NCBI GenBank assembly: GCA_034420475.1
Contig: DAOULH010000004.1
Coordinates: 62,001 to 126,000, forward strand
Origin: Bin87 sp034420475
GTDB taxonomy: Bacteria > Chloroflexota > Dehalococcoidia > Lucifugimonadales > UBA3495
DNA length: 64,000 nucleotides
Direction: 5' to 3'
Within the stretch, counting starts at the first letter, position 1, and the number at the start of each line of letters is the position of its first letter. The notes beneath the pieces are model-generated. The model made no database searches and was not told the DNA's origin. It saw only the letters and a program-made list of their open reading frames with translations. The position numbers were made by a program, and so were the translations under genes. Shown here piece by piece: positions 1-9,055 of the stretch.

Positions 1-733
1 GCTGAACTCAGTGGGCCTGACCAATCCCGGGATCAAAGCGGCGATGGCCGATTTGGCTCCGCAATGGGCCAGGATAGATGCCAACATCGTGATGAGCATG
101 GCCGGAGACTCGCCCGAGCAATGGGAAGAGATGGCCTCGTTCACCCGCGGGGCGAAAGGATTCTCGGCGATTGAACTGAACCTCAGCTGCCCCAACGTGG
201 ACGACGGCGCGATGTTCAGCCATCACCCGAGACTGACGGAAGCGGTCGTGAGCGGAGTCCGCCGCCAAACGGATTTGCCGATATGGGCCAAACTGTCCTC
301 CAACGTGCCGGACATCACCGAGATCGCCCATGCTGCGGTGGCCGCCGGCGCCGACGCGCTCACCATCTCCAACACCATACCGGCGATGCACGTTGACGTG
401 GAGACGGGGCGAGCGGTGTTGGGCACCGGGTACGGGGGACTATCGGGGCCGGCTTTGCGTCCCATCGCCATGGCCCTGGTGCACAAGGCGGCTCAGGCGG
501 TGGACGTTCCCATCATAGGCGTGGGCGGCATCATGACCGGGCGCCACGCGGCCGAGTTCCTGATGGCCGGCGCCACGGCGGTCCAGATCGGCAGCGCGAA
601 CCTGGCGGACCTGAACGCCCCGTTCCGCATATTGGCGGAACTCGAAGAACTGCTCGCTCGCTGGGAAGTGAAGAGCGTCCGCCAGATCATCGGCGCTGCC
701 TGGTGGGACGAAACGCCGGCGTCGTCAGACTAG
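1..733 (+). CDS. pyrD: Dihydroorotate dehydrogenase, class 1 type (5' end outside window)
   Basis: This is the C-terminal part of a dihydroorotate dehydrogenase, which oxidises dihydroorotate to orotate in pyrimidine synthesis using FMN. The frame is open from base 2, so the start codon lies upstream of the window. The segment NSVGLTNPG fits the first FMN-site region of the family. ELNLSCPNVD carries the Cys used as catalytic base in class 1 enzymes. The phosphate-binding end VPIIGVGGIMTGRHAAEFLMAGATAV and QIGSANL closes the TIM barrel, apart from a short tail. It ends six bases from a convergent gene. Subtype 1B is inferred from the NLSCPN pattern and cannot be confirmed without pyrK. Confidence 0.95.
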   Translation, partial: LNSVGLTNPGIKAAMADLAPQWARIDANIVMSMAGDSPEQWEEMASFTRGAKGFSAIELNLSCPNVDDGAMFSHHPRLTEAVVSGVRRQTDLPIWAKLSSNVPDITEIAHAAVAAGADALTISNTIPAMHVDVETGRAVLGTGYGGLSGPALRPIAMALVHKAAQAVDVPIIGVGGIMTGRHAAEFLMAGATAVQIGSANLADLNAPFRILAELEELLARWEVKSVRQIIGAAWWDETPASSD

Positions 734-738
734 CCGGA

Positions 739-1941
739 CTACCACGCGGAACGCAGCACCGCCTCCAGCTCTTCGGCTCCGTTTACCGGCCGCACGTTTC
801 GGTGCAGCCCGAAATCGGTCAGCGCATCCTCAGCAATTTGAGGGATTCCTTCCGCCGGAACGCCGACATCCCGCAGCCGGACGGGCATCCCGACGGCTTC
901 AAAAAACCCGGTTACCGCCGCCGCCGCGGAATCGGCGGCATCCTGATCGCTGTCGCCGCGCTCACGGACGCCCAAGGCATCGGCAACCCGCGCCTGCCCG
1001 GCCGCGTTGAAGTCGCGGTTGAACCTCATTCCGGGCCCGGTGGTTATCGAGTACGCCGCGCCGTGATCGCAGTCCGGATACCGGGTGTCCAGGCTGTGCG
1101 CCAGCGCGCTGACCACGCCGAGGGCTGATCCGCTGGCCCCGGTGTCCCAGGCGCGGTTGTACATGAAGGATGCCACGCACAGGTTGACGCGGGGAGTCCC
1201 ATCTGCGTCGGTTTTTCTAACCAACGGAATATTCTCCACCAGCAGACCCAGCGCGGAAAGCAGATCGGCCGCGGCCATGGGGTTGACCCGCGGCGCCTGC
1301 AAAGCGCTGATTACCCCGCTGAACAGCGAGCCCGAGGCGCTGATGCACAGGTCCGCCGGCGCGGTCAGAAGGGCATCGGAGTCCCAGATCACGGCGGCAG
1401 GCCGCGTCTTGGGATCAAACATCTCCAGGCGGTGGCCGGTGTCAGCGTCGATGACGGCGGTGCCGGCCCGGGTTGCGGCGGTGGTGGGTGTGGTCAGCAC
1501 CAGGATATTGGGTATCTTGGGCGCCATCAGCCGTGGACTCACGGGCGGTTGTCCCTCGGGATATTTGGTGGCGTGATCGCGCGGGTGGCCACCCTCCGCC
1601 AGCATGATGATGATGGCCCGGGCGGTCACCACGGCACTGCCTCCGCCCACGGCGATGATCAAGTCGGCTCCGGCTTCACGGGCCATAGTAGCGCCCTGCA
1701 TGACGGACGGCACGGGTGAGCCCGCCTGCACGCCGTCGAATATCCCCGCCGGTTTTTCCCCCAGTGCCTCGGCAACTCGATCCAGCAGATCCGTGCGCTT
1801 GGCAACCGATTGGCCGCAAACTACGAAGGGCCGGACCGCTCCGGTCCGCTGCACCGCCGCGGACAGGTTGGACAAAGCGTTATCGCCGGCGAAAACGCGA
1901 ACCGGGTATGCCACGTGGCGAAACGGAGATACAGTTGTCAT
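739..1941 (-). CDS. Iron-type alcohol dehydrogenase / maleylacetate reductase homologue lacking metal ligands
   Basis: This 400-aa protein has the fold of iron-containing group III alcohol dehydrogenases. It has the dinucleotide motif GGGS (residues 99-102), a PTTAAT segment (152-157) and the C-terminal His pair AHSLDTRYPDCDHG (281-294). In active members the nucleotide motif reads GGGSxxD and a GMDALxHxIE segment supplies two metal ligands. Here the first reads GGGSAVVTA and the second reads ASGSLFSGVIS (202-212). The Asp and first His of the metal site are therefore replaced. The protein may use no metal, have a changed role, or be inactive. The start ATG is conventional. It is transcribed away from the PaREP1-like gene at 2054. 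Confidence 0.75.
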   Translation of the reverse strand: MTTVSPFRHVAYPVRVFAGDNALSNLSAAVQRTGAVRPFVVCGQSVAKRTDLLDRVAEALGEKPAGIFDGVQAGSPVPSVMQGATMAREAGADLIIAVGGGSAVVTARAIIIMLAEGGHPRDHATKYPEGQPPVSPRLMAPKIPNILVLTTPTTAATRAGTAVIDADTGHRLEMFDPKTRPAAVIWDSDALLTAPADLCISASGSLFSGVISALQAPRVNPMAAADLLSALGLLVENIPLVRKTDADGTPRVNLCVASFMYNRAWDTGASGSALGVVSALAHSLDTRYPDCDHGAAYSITTGPGMRFNRDFNAAGQARVADALGVRERGDSDQDAADSAAAAVTGFFEAVGMPVRLRDVGVPAEGIPQIAEDALTDFGLHRNVRPVNGAEELEAVLRSAW

Positions 1942-2053
1942 AATCGAACCTCAACAGATAGTTGGATGCCCGGGAGAAGCCGGCGGCAGTCAGCCAGTGT
2001 ACTACTTGGTTCGAGGGCTCGCCACGACAGTCTGCTAAAATCGATTGCACAGC

Positions 2054-2518
2054 ATGAATGACCGCCAATCAACATCGTCTTCCGGATCTCTGCCGGCTCG
2101 CCTGGCCCGATACCGCAACCAGGCGGTTCGGTTGCAGGAATCGGCGCACGTCGCCATGCAGCGTGGGCAGTGGACCCAGGCGGAAGAGCTGATCTGGGGA
2201 AGCCTGGTCGCGGCGTCGCGGGGCGTCGCGTTGTGGTACGGGGAAGACGTCAGCAACGACGCCAGGCTCAAGGAATTTGTGCAGCGCATCGGCGAAGAGG
2301 AGAAGGACCGATACATCCGCGACGCTTTCGACCACCTGTCGGCCCTGGCGTATGCCGCCGAGCGGGTGCGCGAAAGGCGGACCCGAGTCGACTATCTGAT
2401 ACTCGCCATGGACGACCTGGACGAGGGTATCGACCGCCTGGTGGCCCGAATACCGGGTGGCGACGACATCCTGCCTTCCGTTGACCCGGATGACGACGTG
2501 GCAGACTTTGGCGGGTGA
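2054..2518 (+). CDS. PaREP1/HEPN-like small protein
   Basis: This is a 154-aa, largely helical soluble protein. The segment from about residue 27 (ESAHVAMQRGQWTQAEELIW, then GSLVAASRGVAL) resembles the PaREP1 family. Those proteins are helical bundles related to HEPN, with a repeated pattern of one amphipathic helix pairing with a WG-containing helix. A TTG nine bases upstream is in frame, but the ATG at 2054 is the better start. The stop lies four bases before the mtaB start, so the two are probably co-transcribed. The function is unknown. A second PaREP1-like protein is found inside the suf operon at 46784. The family assignment is tentative. Confidence 0.55.
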   Translation: MNDRQSTSSSGSLPARLARYRNQAVRLQESAHVAMQRGQWTQAEELIWGSLVAASRGVALWYGEDVSNDARLKEFVQRIGEEEKDRYIRDAFDHLSALAYAAERVRERRTRVDYLILAMDDLDEGIDRLVARIPGGDDILPSVDPDDDVADFGG

Positions 2519-2521
2519 AAC

Positions 2522-3901
2522 GTGGCTACCGACGGGATTGTACAGGTAATCCGACGGACGACGGCGGACCGTCAAGAGCCTGCTGATGCCCAGGTTGCCG
2601 AGGCGGGCACCGTTGCCATTGAGACCCACGGGTGCAAGCTGAACCAGGCCGACAGCACCGTCCTCGCGCAGGAGTTCGCCCGCGCCGGATACCGGCTCGT
2701 GGACCGTCGCCGAGACGCCGACATCATTGTCGTGAACACGTGCACGGTGACCGCCACCGCCGACTCAAAGGCTCGACAAGCCCTGCGCGCCGCCCATCGG
2801 GCCAATCCGGCAGCGGTAGTCGTCGCGGCTGGATGTTACCCGGAACGGGCGGAGGAGGATCTGCGCCGCATCCCCGAGGTGTCCCTGGTTGTGGGGAATC
2901 GGTCGAAACCCGACCTGGTGGCAATGGCCGTGTCCGAGAGCGCTCAACGCCGGGGGATCACGGCTGACGCCGGGGCTCGCAACGACAATCCTCTGCCTGT
3001 CGGCATCCTCCGTCGCAGCCGGGCGATGGTCAAGATCCAGGAGGGCTGCGACCAGGTCTGCGCGTATTGCATCGTACCGAAAGTGAGGGGCCGCGAACGC
3101 AGCATCCATCCGGCTGAAATCATTGGCGCAGTGCAGCGGTATGTGGCCGCCGGCTTCAAGGAAATCACGCTGACGGGCACGCAGCTCGGCACCTACGGGT
3201 TCGACTTGGACGGGGCAGACTTGCCAGGTTTGCTTGATCGGATACTGGGCGAAACCGACCTGCCGCGGCTGCGCGTTTCGTCGTTGCAGGCCCACGAAAT
3301 CAGCGCGAACCTCCTGGGGCGTTGGAACGATCCACGCCTGTGTCCGCACTTCCACGTCCCTTTGCAGAGCGGCAGCGATAACGTACTCAAGACCATGCGC
3401 CGCCGGTACGATACCGACACGTTCCGCAAGGCGGTTGCGACCATCCGGGAACGGGTGCCTGCCGCCGCCATCACCACGGACGTGATCGCCGGTTTCCCGG
3501 GCGAAACCGGACCGGACCACGCCGCCGGCCTGTGCCTGGTCCGCGAGATGGAGTTCGCCGACGCCCACGTTTTTCCCTACTCCCAACGCCCCGGCACCTC
3601 CGCTCACCACATGCCCAATCAGGTCTCTCCGGCGGACAAGCGCCGGCGCGCGAGTGAGCTGACTGCCGCCGCTGCCATTGGGTTCGGGGAGTTTCGCGCC
3701 CGAATGCAGGGCAAAGTTCGCCCCGTCTTGTGGGAAACGGCCAAACCGATTAGCGATGAGACCATGCTCTGGAGCGGGCTCACCGACAATTACGTGCGCG
3801 TGTCAGCCGAGAGCGGCACAGAGTTGGGCAACACCATAACCCCGGCCCGGCTCGGGGACTTGGTGGGGAAAGCGTTGCGAGCGGAAGCGCTGAAAGGTTG
3901 A
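2522..3901 (+). CDS. mtaB: tRNA t6A37 methylthiotransferase MtaB
   Basis: This is a 459-aa radical-SAM methylthiotransferase that converts t6A to ms2t6A at position 37 of ANN-decoding tRNAs. The N-terminal MTTase domain shows ETHGCKLNQADS (C38), VVNTCTVT and AAGCYPER, the three Cys of the auxiliary 4Fe-4S cluster. The radical-SAM cluster is in EGCDQVCAYCIVPKVRGRE. A C-terminal TRAM-like region (about 390-459) completes the family layout. HGCKLNQ with Lys-Leu-Asn is typical of MtaB rather than MiaB or RimO. It starts with GTG four bases after the previous stop. About 25 N-terminal residues precede the first motif, so the true start may be slightly downstream. Confidence 0.93.
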   Translation: MATDGIVQVIRRTTADRQEPADAQVAEAGTVAIETHGCKLNQADSTVLAQEFARAGYRLVDRRRDADIIVVNTCTVTATADSKARQALRAAHRANPAAVVVAAGCYPERAEEDLRRIPEVSLVVGNRSKPDLVAMAVSESAQRRGITADAGARNDNPLPVGILRRSRAMVKIQEGCDQVCAYCIVPKVRGRERSIHPAEIIGAVQRYVAAGFKEITLTGTQLGTYGFDLDGADLPGLLDRILGETDLPRLRVSSLQAHEISANLLGRWNDPRLCPHFHVPLQSGSDNVLKTMRRRYDTDTFRKAVATIRERVPAAAITTDVIAGFPGETGPDHAAGLCLVREMEFADAHVFPYSQRPGTSAHHMPNQVSPADKRRRASELTAAAAIGFGEFRARMQGKVRPVLWETAKPISDETMLWSGLTDNYVRVSAESGTELGNTITPARLGDLVGKALRAEALKG

Positions 3902-3916
3902 TCTATCGCCTTGCGG

Positions 3917-3922
3917 TATAAT
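3917..3922 (+). promoter_or_regulatory. Possible -10 box upstream of the peptide-ABC ATPase pair
   Basis: A perfect TATAAT lies 16 bases after the mtaB stop and 165 bases before the ABC ATPase start. No good -35 at 16-18 bp was found; TTGATC at 3898-3903 is only 13 bp away. The 3902-4086 spacer holds no gene. Confidence 0.3.
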
Positions 3923-4086
3923 GGTTCGCCACGGACTGGTAAAGATTCCGGCTTGTGATTACCGCGGCCGGCGGCGTGATTGCGGCCTTCCCAGCGGTGA
4001 CATACGGCGGCGCCCTCGGCAGAAAATTACCGTGATGCGCGCGGGTGACCGTCAAACGGCCGGCGCTCCAAAAAATAGGTGAATGG

Positions 4087-5052
4087 ATGACAGACGACGT
4101 AATCCTGCGAGTGCAGGATTTGCAGACCCACTTCTTCACGCGGACCGGCGTGGTGAAAGCGGTGGACGGCATCAGCTTCGAGCTGAAGCGCGGCGAGACC
4201 CTGGGCATCGTCGGCGAGTCGGGCTCCGGCAAGAGCATGACCGCCTGGTCGATCCTGGGCATGGTTCCGCATCCGGGCCGCATCGTCGGGGGAAGTATCA
4301 ACTACCTGGGCGAAAACCTGCTGGAAAAGAGCCGCGGTGAGATGCGCGACATTCGCGGATCGGGCATCTGCATGGTCATGCAGGACCCGCTGACCTCCCT
4401 GAACCCGGTGTTCACCGTAGGCGATCAGTTGGTCGAATCGTTGCGCCTGGAGTACAACGAGCCCCGGCGGTCGCTGCGTGACCGGGCGATCCGACTCCTG
4501 GAAAACGTCCGCATTCCGGCCGCCGAAGACCGCCTGACCAACTTCCCCCACCAGATGAGCGGCGGTATGCGCCAACGAGTGGTGGGAGCGATATCCATAG
4601 CCCGCGCGCCCAACCTTCTGATCGCCGATGAACCGACCACATCGCTGGACGCGACCATCCAGTTGCAGTACCTCCGCCTCCTCAAGGACATCCAGGAGCA
4701 GACGGGCGCGGCGATCATCTTCATCACCCACGACTTCGGCATCGTGGCCCGGATGTGCGACCGCGTGGCCGTCATGTACGCCGGGCGGATCGTGGAACAG
4801 TCCGACGTGGAGGATATGTTCGACCGGCCGGCCCATCCCTACACCGAGGCGCTGCTGGAATCCGTCCCTGACCTGGACGCCGACGTCGACATGCTGCCAT
4901 CTATCGAGGGTCAGCCGCCATCCCTGGACGCCCTGCCCCCAAGTTGTACCTTCGCGCCGCGTTGTCCCCACAGGTGGGACCGCTGCAACGAATACCCGCT
5001 GGAATTCACGGTGGCCCCGGGCCACGTATCGCGGTGCTGGAGGGCGGAATAA
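4087..5052 (+). CDS. Oligopeptide/dipeptide ABC transporter ATPase, DppD/OppD type
   Basis: This 321-aa cytoplasmic ATPase belongs to a peptide or nickel type importer. Walker A is GESGSGKS, the signature is MSGGMRQR, and Walker B is NLLIADEPTTSLD. The C-terminal oligopeptide-binding extension ends in a Cys-rich stretch (CTFAPRCPHRWDRCNEYP), which in this family can bind a 4Fe-4S cluster. The ATG at 4087 was chosen because AGGTGA lies five bases upstream and the protein then begins right at the ABC domain; a GTG at 4045 is in frame but adds an unconserved leader. It overlaps the next ATPase gene (TAATG). No permease or binding-protein gene is in the window. Confidence 0.92.
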   Translation: MTDDVILRVQDLQTHFFTRTGVVKAVDGISFELKRGETLGIVGESGSGKSMTAWSILGMVPHPGRIVGGSINYLGENLLEKSRGEMRDIRGSGICMVMQDPLTSLNPVFTVGDQLVESLRLEYNEPRRSLRDRAIRLLENVRIPAAEDRLTNFPHQMSGGMRQRVVGAISIARAPNLLIADEPTTSLDATIQLQYLRLLKDIQEQTGAAIIFITHDFGIVARMCDRVAVMYAGRIVEQSDVEDMFDRPAHPYTEALLESVPDLDADVDMLPSIEGQPPSLDALPPSCTFAPRCPHRWDRCNEYPLEFTVAPGHVSRCWRAE

Positions 5053-6089
5053 TGGTTACGACTGCTGCTGAAGCCACAGGATCTGCAACCGGCGCTAGCG
5101 AACAGCCCCTGGTCAGGCTGGAGGGCATCCGGCGTCACTTCCCGATATTCCGGGGCAACGTGCTCCGGCGGCGAACGGGGACGGTGAAAGCCGTGGACGG
5201 CATATCCATCAACATCATGCCGGGCGAGACGTACAGCCTGGTCGGAGAATCGGGCTGCGGGAAGACCACCACCAGCCGCATGTTGCTGATGGCAGACCAG
5301 CCCACCGAAGGCAACATCTATTTCGATGACCGCCCGATGAACCAGTTCTCCGGAGCCGAGCGCCGCAACTTCAAGGCCTCGGTGCAGGCCGTGTTCCAGG
5401 ACCCGTGGAGCTCCCTGAACCCCAGGATGCGTGTCGACCAGATCGTCTCGGAACCGCTGATCACGCACCAGCGCCTCAGCCGGTCGGCGGTGCGCGCCCA
5501 GGTCCAGGAATTGCTCCAGGTGGTCGGACTGCACCCGTTCCACGCCGAGCGGTATCCCCACGAGTTCAGCGGCGGCCAGCGCCAGAGGATCGCCATTGCC
5601 CGGGCGCTGTCCACACGCCCCAAGCTGATCGTGCTGGACGAACCCGTGTCCGCGCTGGACGTGTCGATACGCGCCCAGATTTTGAACCTGCTGAAGGAAC
5701 TCCAGTCCACCTACGAGCTCAGCTACCTGCTGATCGCCCACAACCTCGCCACAGTGCGCTACATGAGCCACATGGTGGGCGTGATGTACCTGGGCAAGAT
5801 CGTAGAGGAAGCGCCGCCCATTGAGCTGTTCACCAACGCTCAGCACCCTTACACCCGCGCCCTCATCTCCGCCTCGCTGCCAGCCCATCCGAGGCGCCAG
5901 CGTGAAGAGATAGTGCTCACCGGAGAGGTCCCCTCGCCGCTGAACCCGCCGTCCGGGTGTACCTTCCATCCCCGTTGTCCGTTCGTCATGGACCGCTGCT
6001 CGGTGGACGTGCCCGTCCTGACGGAATACACCCCCGGCCACGCTACCGCTTGCCACCTGTACGACGAAGGGGACGCCAACACCTGCTAG
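5052..6089 (+). CDS. Oligopeptide/dipeptide ABC transporter ATPase, DppF/OppF type
   Basis: This 345-aa ATPase is the usual partner of the preceding DppD-like subunit. It has Walker A GESGCGKT, signature FSGGQRQR, Walker B KLIVLDEPVSALD and a switch His in LLIAHNLAT. The C-terminal extension carries the Cys-rich CTFHPRCPFVMDRC typical of this subfamily. The ATG at 5052 shares a base with the upstream stop, so translation is likely coupled. An upstream in-frame start at 4944 would overlap dppD by over 100 bases and was rejected. The two ATPases form an isolated pair, so the membrane and binding subunits must be encoded elsewhere. Substrate cannot be assigned. Confidence 0.92.
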   Translation: MVTTAAEATGSATGASEQPLVRLEGIRRHFPIFRGNVLRRRTGTVKAVDGISINIMPGETYSLVGESGCGKTTTSRMLLMADQPTEGNIYFDDRPMNQFSGAERRNFKASVQAVFQDPWSSLNPRMRVDQIVSEPLITHQRLSRSAVRAQVQELLQVVGLHPFHAERYPHEFSGGQRQRIAIARALSTRPKLIVLDEPVSALDVSIRAQILNLLKELQSTYELSYLLIAHNLATVRYMSHMVGVMYLGKIVEEAPPIELFTNAQHPYTRALISASLPAHPRRQREEIVLTGEVPSPLNPPSGCTFHPRCPFVMDRCSVDVPVLTEYTPGHATACHLYDEGDANTC

Positions 6090-6298
6090 GCCCGCGGACC
6101 AAAGCCAAAGCTTCAACGCGACTCAGCGCCGGCTCGGGCGGACACCGGAGCCGGTGCTGAATTGTTGAACGGCGGTGACTTTGGAGTAGGCCAGCCGATC
6201 CGTACCATCTTGCCGATATTGGGTCGAGAGTACGGCATGAACTTTCAATATGACAAGGTTTTACATATTTGAAACAAGGATAGCAACGCTGAGTGGAG

Positions 6299-6304
6299 TA
6301 TAAT
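6299..6304 (+). promoter_or_regulatory. Possible -10 box for the MFS triplet
   Basis: The 6090-6371 spacer contains no gene, but its last part is AT-rich and holds a perfect TATAAT 67 bases before the first MFS start. The -35 region is unclear, because TTGAAA at 6269-6274 is 24 bp away. Confidence 0.35.
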
Positions 6305-6371
6305 TGGCGCGTCGGATTCGCCGAATTGGCGGATTGAATTGCGATTATCGCAACGCAGCGGGAGCAGGTAG

Positions 6372-7757
6372 TTGATTCAGGCGAGTGAGCTGGCCCATCC
6401 GATCCGGTTGGCGCGCGGGATGTTCTACGGATGGTGGCTGGCCGTCACGGGCGCCCTGATCATGGTGATCGGCACGGTGCCGCTGTTTCAGGCGCTGTCG
6501 CTGTGGCTCCCGGTCCTGTCGCAAAACTTTGGCTGGACCCCTTTTCAGCTGTCGTGGGCATTCACGCTGACGCGCGTGGAAGGCACCGTGATGGGTCCCA
6601 TCGCCGGCTGGTGCGTGGACAAGCTGGGGCCGCGCAAGATGGTAGCCATCGGCCTGGTGATATTCGCCGCCGGCTTCGTGCTCTTCAGCCGGACCGACAG
6701 CCTTTGGATGTTCTACCTGGCTTTCGTGGTGGTCAGCCTGGGGGCGGGCCTCGGTTCCTGGCTGCCGGCCAACACTGCCCTCAACAACTGGTTCCGCGTG
6801 CGCCGCTCAACTGCGATGTCCATACCCATGCTGGGCTTTGGCATCGGCGGCGTTTTCGTGGTGCCGTTGATGGCGTGGGCCATGGGTTGGGACGTAAAAG
6901 CCGGCGTGGAGATACCGGGTCGTCTCGGGTGGCAAAATACCGCGCTGCTGGTGGGCGCCATCGGCCTGGTAGCGTCGGTGCCCCTGGCCCTGATGGTACG
7001 GAACCGCCCGGAGGACTACGGCCAGCACCCCGACGGCATCGATCCGGAAACCGCCGCATCGCCCGGCCGACAGCGCACCGCCAACGGCGGCGGAACCGTG
7101 GCCCCGGACTACACCTGGCAGGAGGCGATCCGAACGCGTGCTTTCTGGCTGATCACCATGGGGCACGCCAGCTCGTCCATCATCATCATCAGCGTGATGT
7201 TCTATCTGGGCCTGCTGATGGTCGAACGCGGTTTTGGGCTGGGGCAAATCAGCGGGGTCATTTCAGCGCAGACCGCAGTGTCCACAGCCTTCATCCTGGT
7301 GGGGGGAATAGTCGGCGACCGCGTACCGATACGATTGGCCATCTTCGGTTTCTCTTTCCTGCAATCAATCGCCATGGTCATATTGCTGACCGCTGAAACG
7401 TTGCCCATGTTTTACCTGTTCACCGTGCTGATGGGCATCGGGTTCGGCGGCAGAACGCCGCTGACTACAGCCATTCGCGGCGTGTATTTCGGCCGCAGCA
7501 GCTTTGCGCGCATCACGGGCATCTCCATGATACCCATGAACATCATGTTCATCGTGGTGGTGCCCTACGTCGCGTGGATGCAGGAATTCATCACCGGCAG
7601 CTACACGCTGCCGATGGCTTCCATCGCGGCAGTCAGCGCGGTAGGCTCCATCATGTTCCTGTTCCTGGGCAATCCGCGCCTGTCGCCCTCCCAGCGGCGG
7701 CGCGCCGACGTGCAACGATTGGTAACGCAAGGGGCCAGCACGTCGGCAGGCAACTGA
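6372..7757 (+). CDS. MFS permease (first of three tandem copies)
   Basis: This is a 461-aa major facilitator superfamily permease with about 12 hydrophobic segments. It begins with the signature FYGWWLAVTGA (residues 16-26), seen in oxalate/formate and monocarboxylate type carriers. The loop after TM2 reads DKLGPRKM, matching the MFS motif DxxGxR. A hydrophilic centre (about 218-250, PEDYGQHPDGIDP) links the halves. It starts with TTG, and GGGAG lies seven bases upstream. It overlaps the next permease gene by TGATG. The two following genes share the FYGWW start, the PEDY-type centre and the NPRLSPSQ-type tail. Small organic acid substrates are a guess. Confidence 0.88.
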   Translation: MIQASELAHPIRLARGMFYGWWLAVTGALIMVIGTVPLFQALSLWLPVLSQNFGWTPFQLSWAFTLTRVEGTVMGPIAGWCVDKLGPRKMVAIGLVIFAAGFVLFSRTDSLWMFYLAFVVVSLGAGLGSWLPANTALNNWFRVRRSTAMSIPMLGFGIGGVFVVPLMAWAMGWDVKAGVEIPGRLGWQNTALLVGAIGLVASVPLALMVRNRPEDYGQHPDGIDPETAASPGRQRTANGGGTVAPDYTWQEAIRTRAFWLITMGHASSSIIIISVMFYLGLLMVERGFGLGQISGVISAQTAVSTAFILVGGIVGDRVPIRLAIFGFSFLQSIAMVILLTAETLPMFYLFTVLMGIGFGGRTPLTTAIRGVYFGRSSFARITGISMIPMNIMFIVVVPYVAWMQEFITGSYTLPMASIAAVSAVGSIMFLFLGNPRLSPSQRRRADVQRLVTQGASTSAGN

Positions 7758-9055
7758 TGACCACAGACCCCGGCCCGACACCCGGCGCCCTACCGGAGCA
7801 AACCGGACGCCGCGGGTTCTACGGATGGTGGCTGGTTCTGGCGGGCGCCGCAGTCATCGCCATCTGCGGCAGTGGGGGAGGTCTCCCGCCAATCACCTGG
7901 TTTTTCGACGACGCGCAGACTGGCGCCGCCGGCATGGCGTGGCTCATCAGCGCGGTGCTCCTCTTGCCGTTTATCGGATGGGCCGTTGACCGGTGGGGCG
8001 CGCGCCGCATGGTGCTGGGGTTGTTGGCTGGGTTAGGCGGGGGTTTTATTCTGCTCGCCGGCGCAAAAATCACGGCGGTATTTTATTTATCCAGCGCAGT
8101 ATTGGGCATTGTCGGGGCGATTGGCGGGACGCTGCCGGCAATGGCGGCGGTGAACAACTGGTTCCGGCGGCGGCTGGCTACTGCGATTGCCGTCGTGATC
8201 CTGCCGTCCGCTCTGGTTGGTTTCTTAATCCCGTTTCTGACCGGGGTCGGGTTTTCAATAGTCTCCAATGCGGCGGCGGTATCGTTGGTGATAGGAGCGG
8301 TCATTCTGGCGGCCGCCTGGCCCCTGTCGAGGTCGATGCGGGACCGGCCCGAGGACTACGACCAGTATCCCGACGGGATTCCGCCCGCAGAAGACAACCC
8401 CGTGGTCCCGGACTACACGTGGAAGGAGGCCGTCCGCTCACGAACTTTCTGGATTATGGCCATGGGCAGCGCCGGCTCGGCCGGCGGCAGTAGCGGCGCG
8501 ACAATTGCCGTGGGCCTACTCATGCTGGAGAGCGGGTTGCCGACGCTGCAATGGGGCCTGGCAAGTGTGGCGGAGAATCTCGTATCCATCCCTTTCATTC
8601 TGGTCGGTGGAATGGTCGGAGACCGCGTTCCCATCCGCTGGGCCGTCGTTGTCTTTTCCCTCCTGCAATCTATTGCCATCGGCCTTCTGCTGCTCGGTGA
8701 TACGTTGCCGATGATCCTGACGTTTTCCGTCTTGATGGGCATTGGCCTTGGTGGTCGAGCGCCGGTGGATATTGCCATTATCGGCGTCTATTTCGGACGC
8801 CGCAATTTTGCCACGATAGTCGGCATCGCGGCGATACCTGCCGCCTTGATGCTTGCCATAGCTCCGGTATCAGTCGCCTTGATGTACGAGAGCGCCGGCG
8901 CCTGGGCAGCCCTTGCCGCCGCAGCGTCGGTGAGCGTGCCGGGAGCGCTGCTGTTCCTGTTACTGGGCAATCCCCGGCTGTCGCCGTCGCAGCTGCAACA
9001 GGCTGACGCAACGCGGCTGCCCACTCCCGGAGCGGGCAGGGCGGTGGATGGCTGA
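7757..9055 (+). CDS. MFS permease (second of three tandem copies)
   Basis: This 432-aa MFS permease is paralogous to its neighbours. It has FYGWWLVLAGA near the N-terminus, DRWGARRM after TM2, central PEDYDQYPDGIPP and the tail LLGNPRLSPSQ. The start ATG overlaps the preceding stop; an upstream in-frame start at 7574 would read through the previous gene and was discarded. The second TM pair is shorter than in the first copy, so the count of 12 helices is less clear. The gene overlaps the third copy by eight bases, indicating one transcript. Confidence 0.88.
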   Translation: MTTDPGPTPGALPEQTGRRGFYGWWLVLAGAAVIAICGSGGGLPPITWFFDDAQTGAAGMAWLISAVLLLPFIGWAVDRWGARRMVLGLLAGLGGGFILLAGAKITAVFYLSSAVLGIVGAIGGTLPAMAAVNNWFRRRLATAIAVVILPSALVGFLIPFLTGVGFSIVSNAAAVSLVIGAVILAAAWPLSRSMRDRPEDYDQYPDGIPPAEDNPVVPDYTWKEAVRSRTFWIMAMGSAGSAGGSSGATIAVGLLMLESGLPTLQWGLASVAENLVSIPFILVGGMVGDRVPIRWAVVVFSLLQSIAIGLLLLGDTLPMILTFSVLMGIGLGGRAPVDIAIIGVYFGRRNFATIVGIAAIPAALMLAIAPVSVALMYESAGAWAALAAAASVSVPGALLFLLLGNPRLSPSQLQQADATRLPTPGAGRAVDG

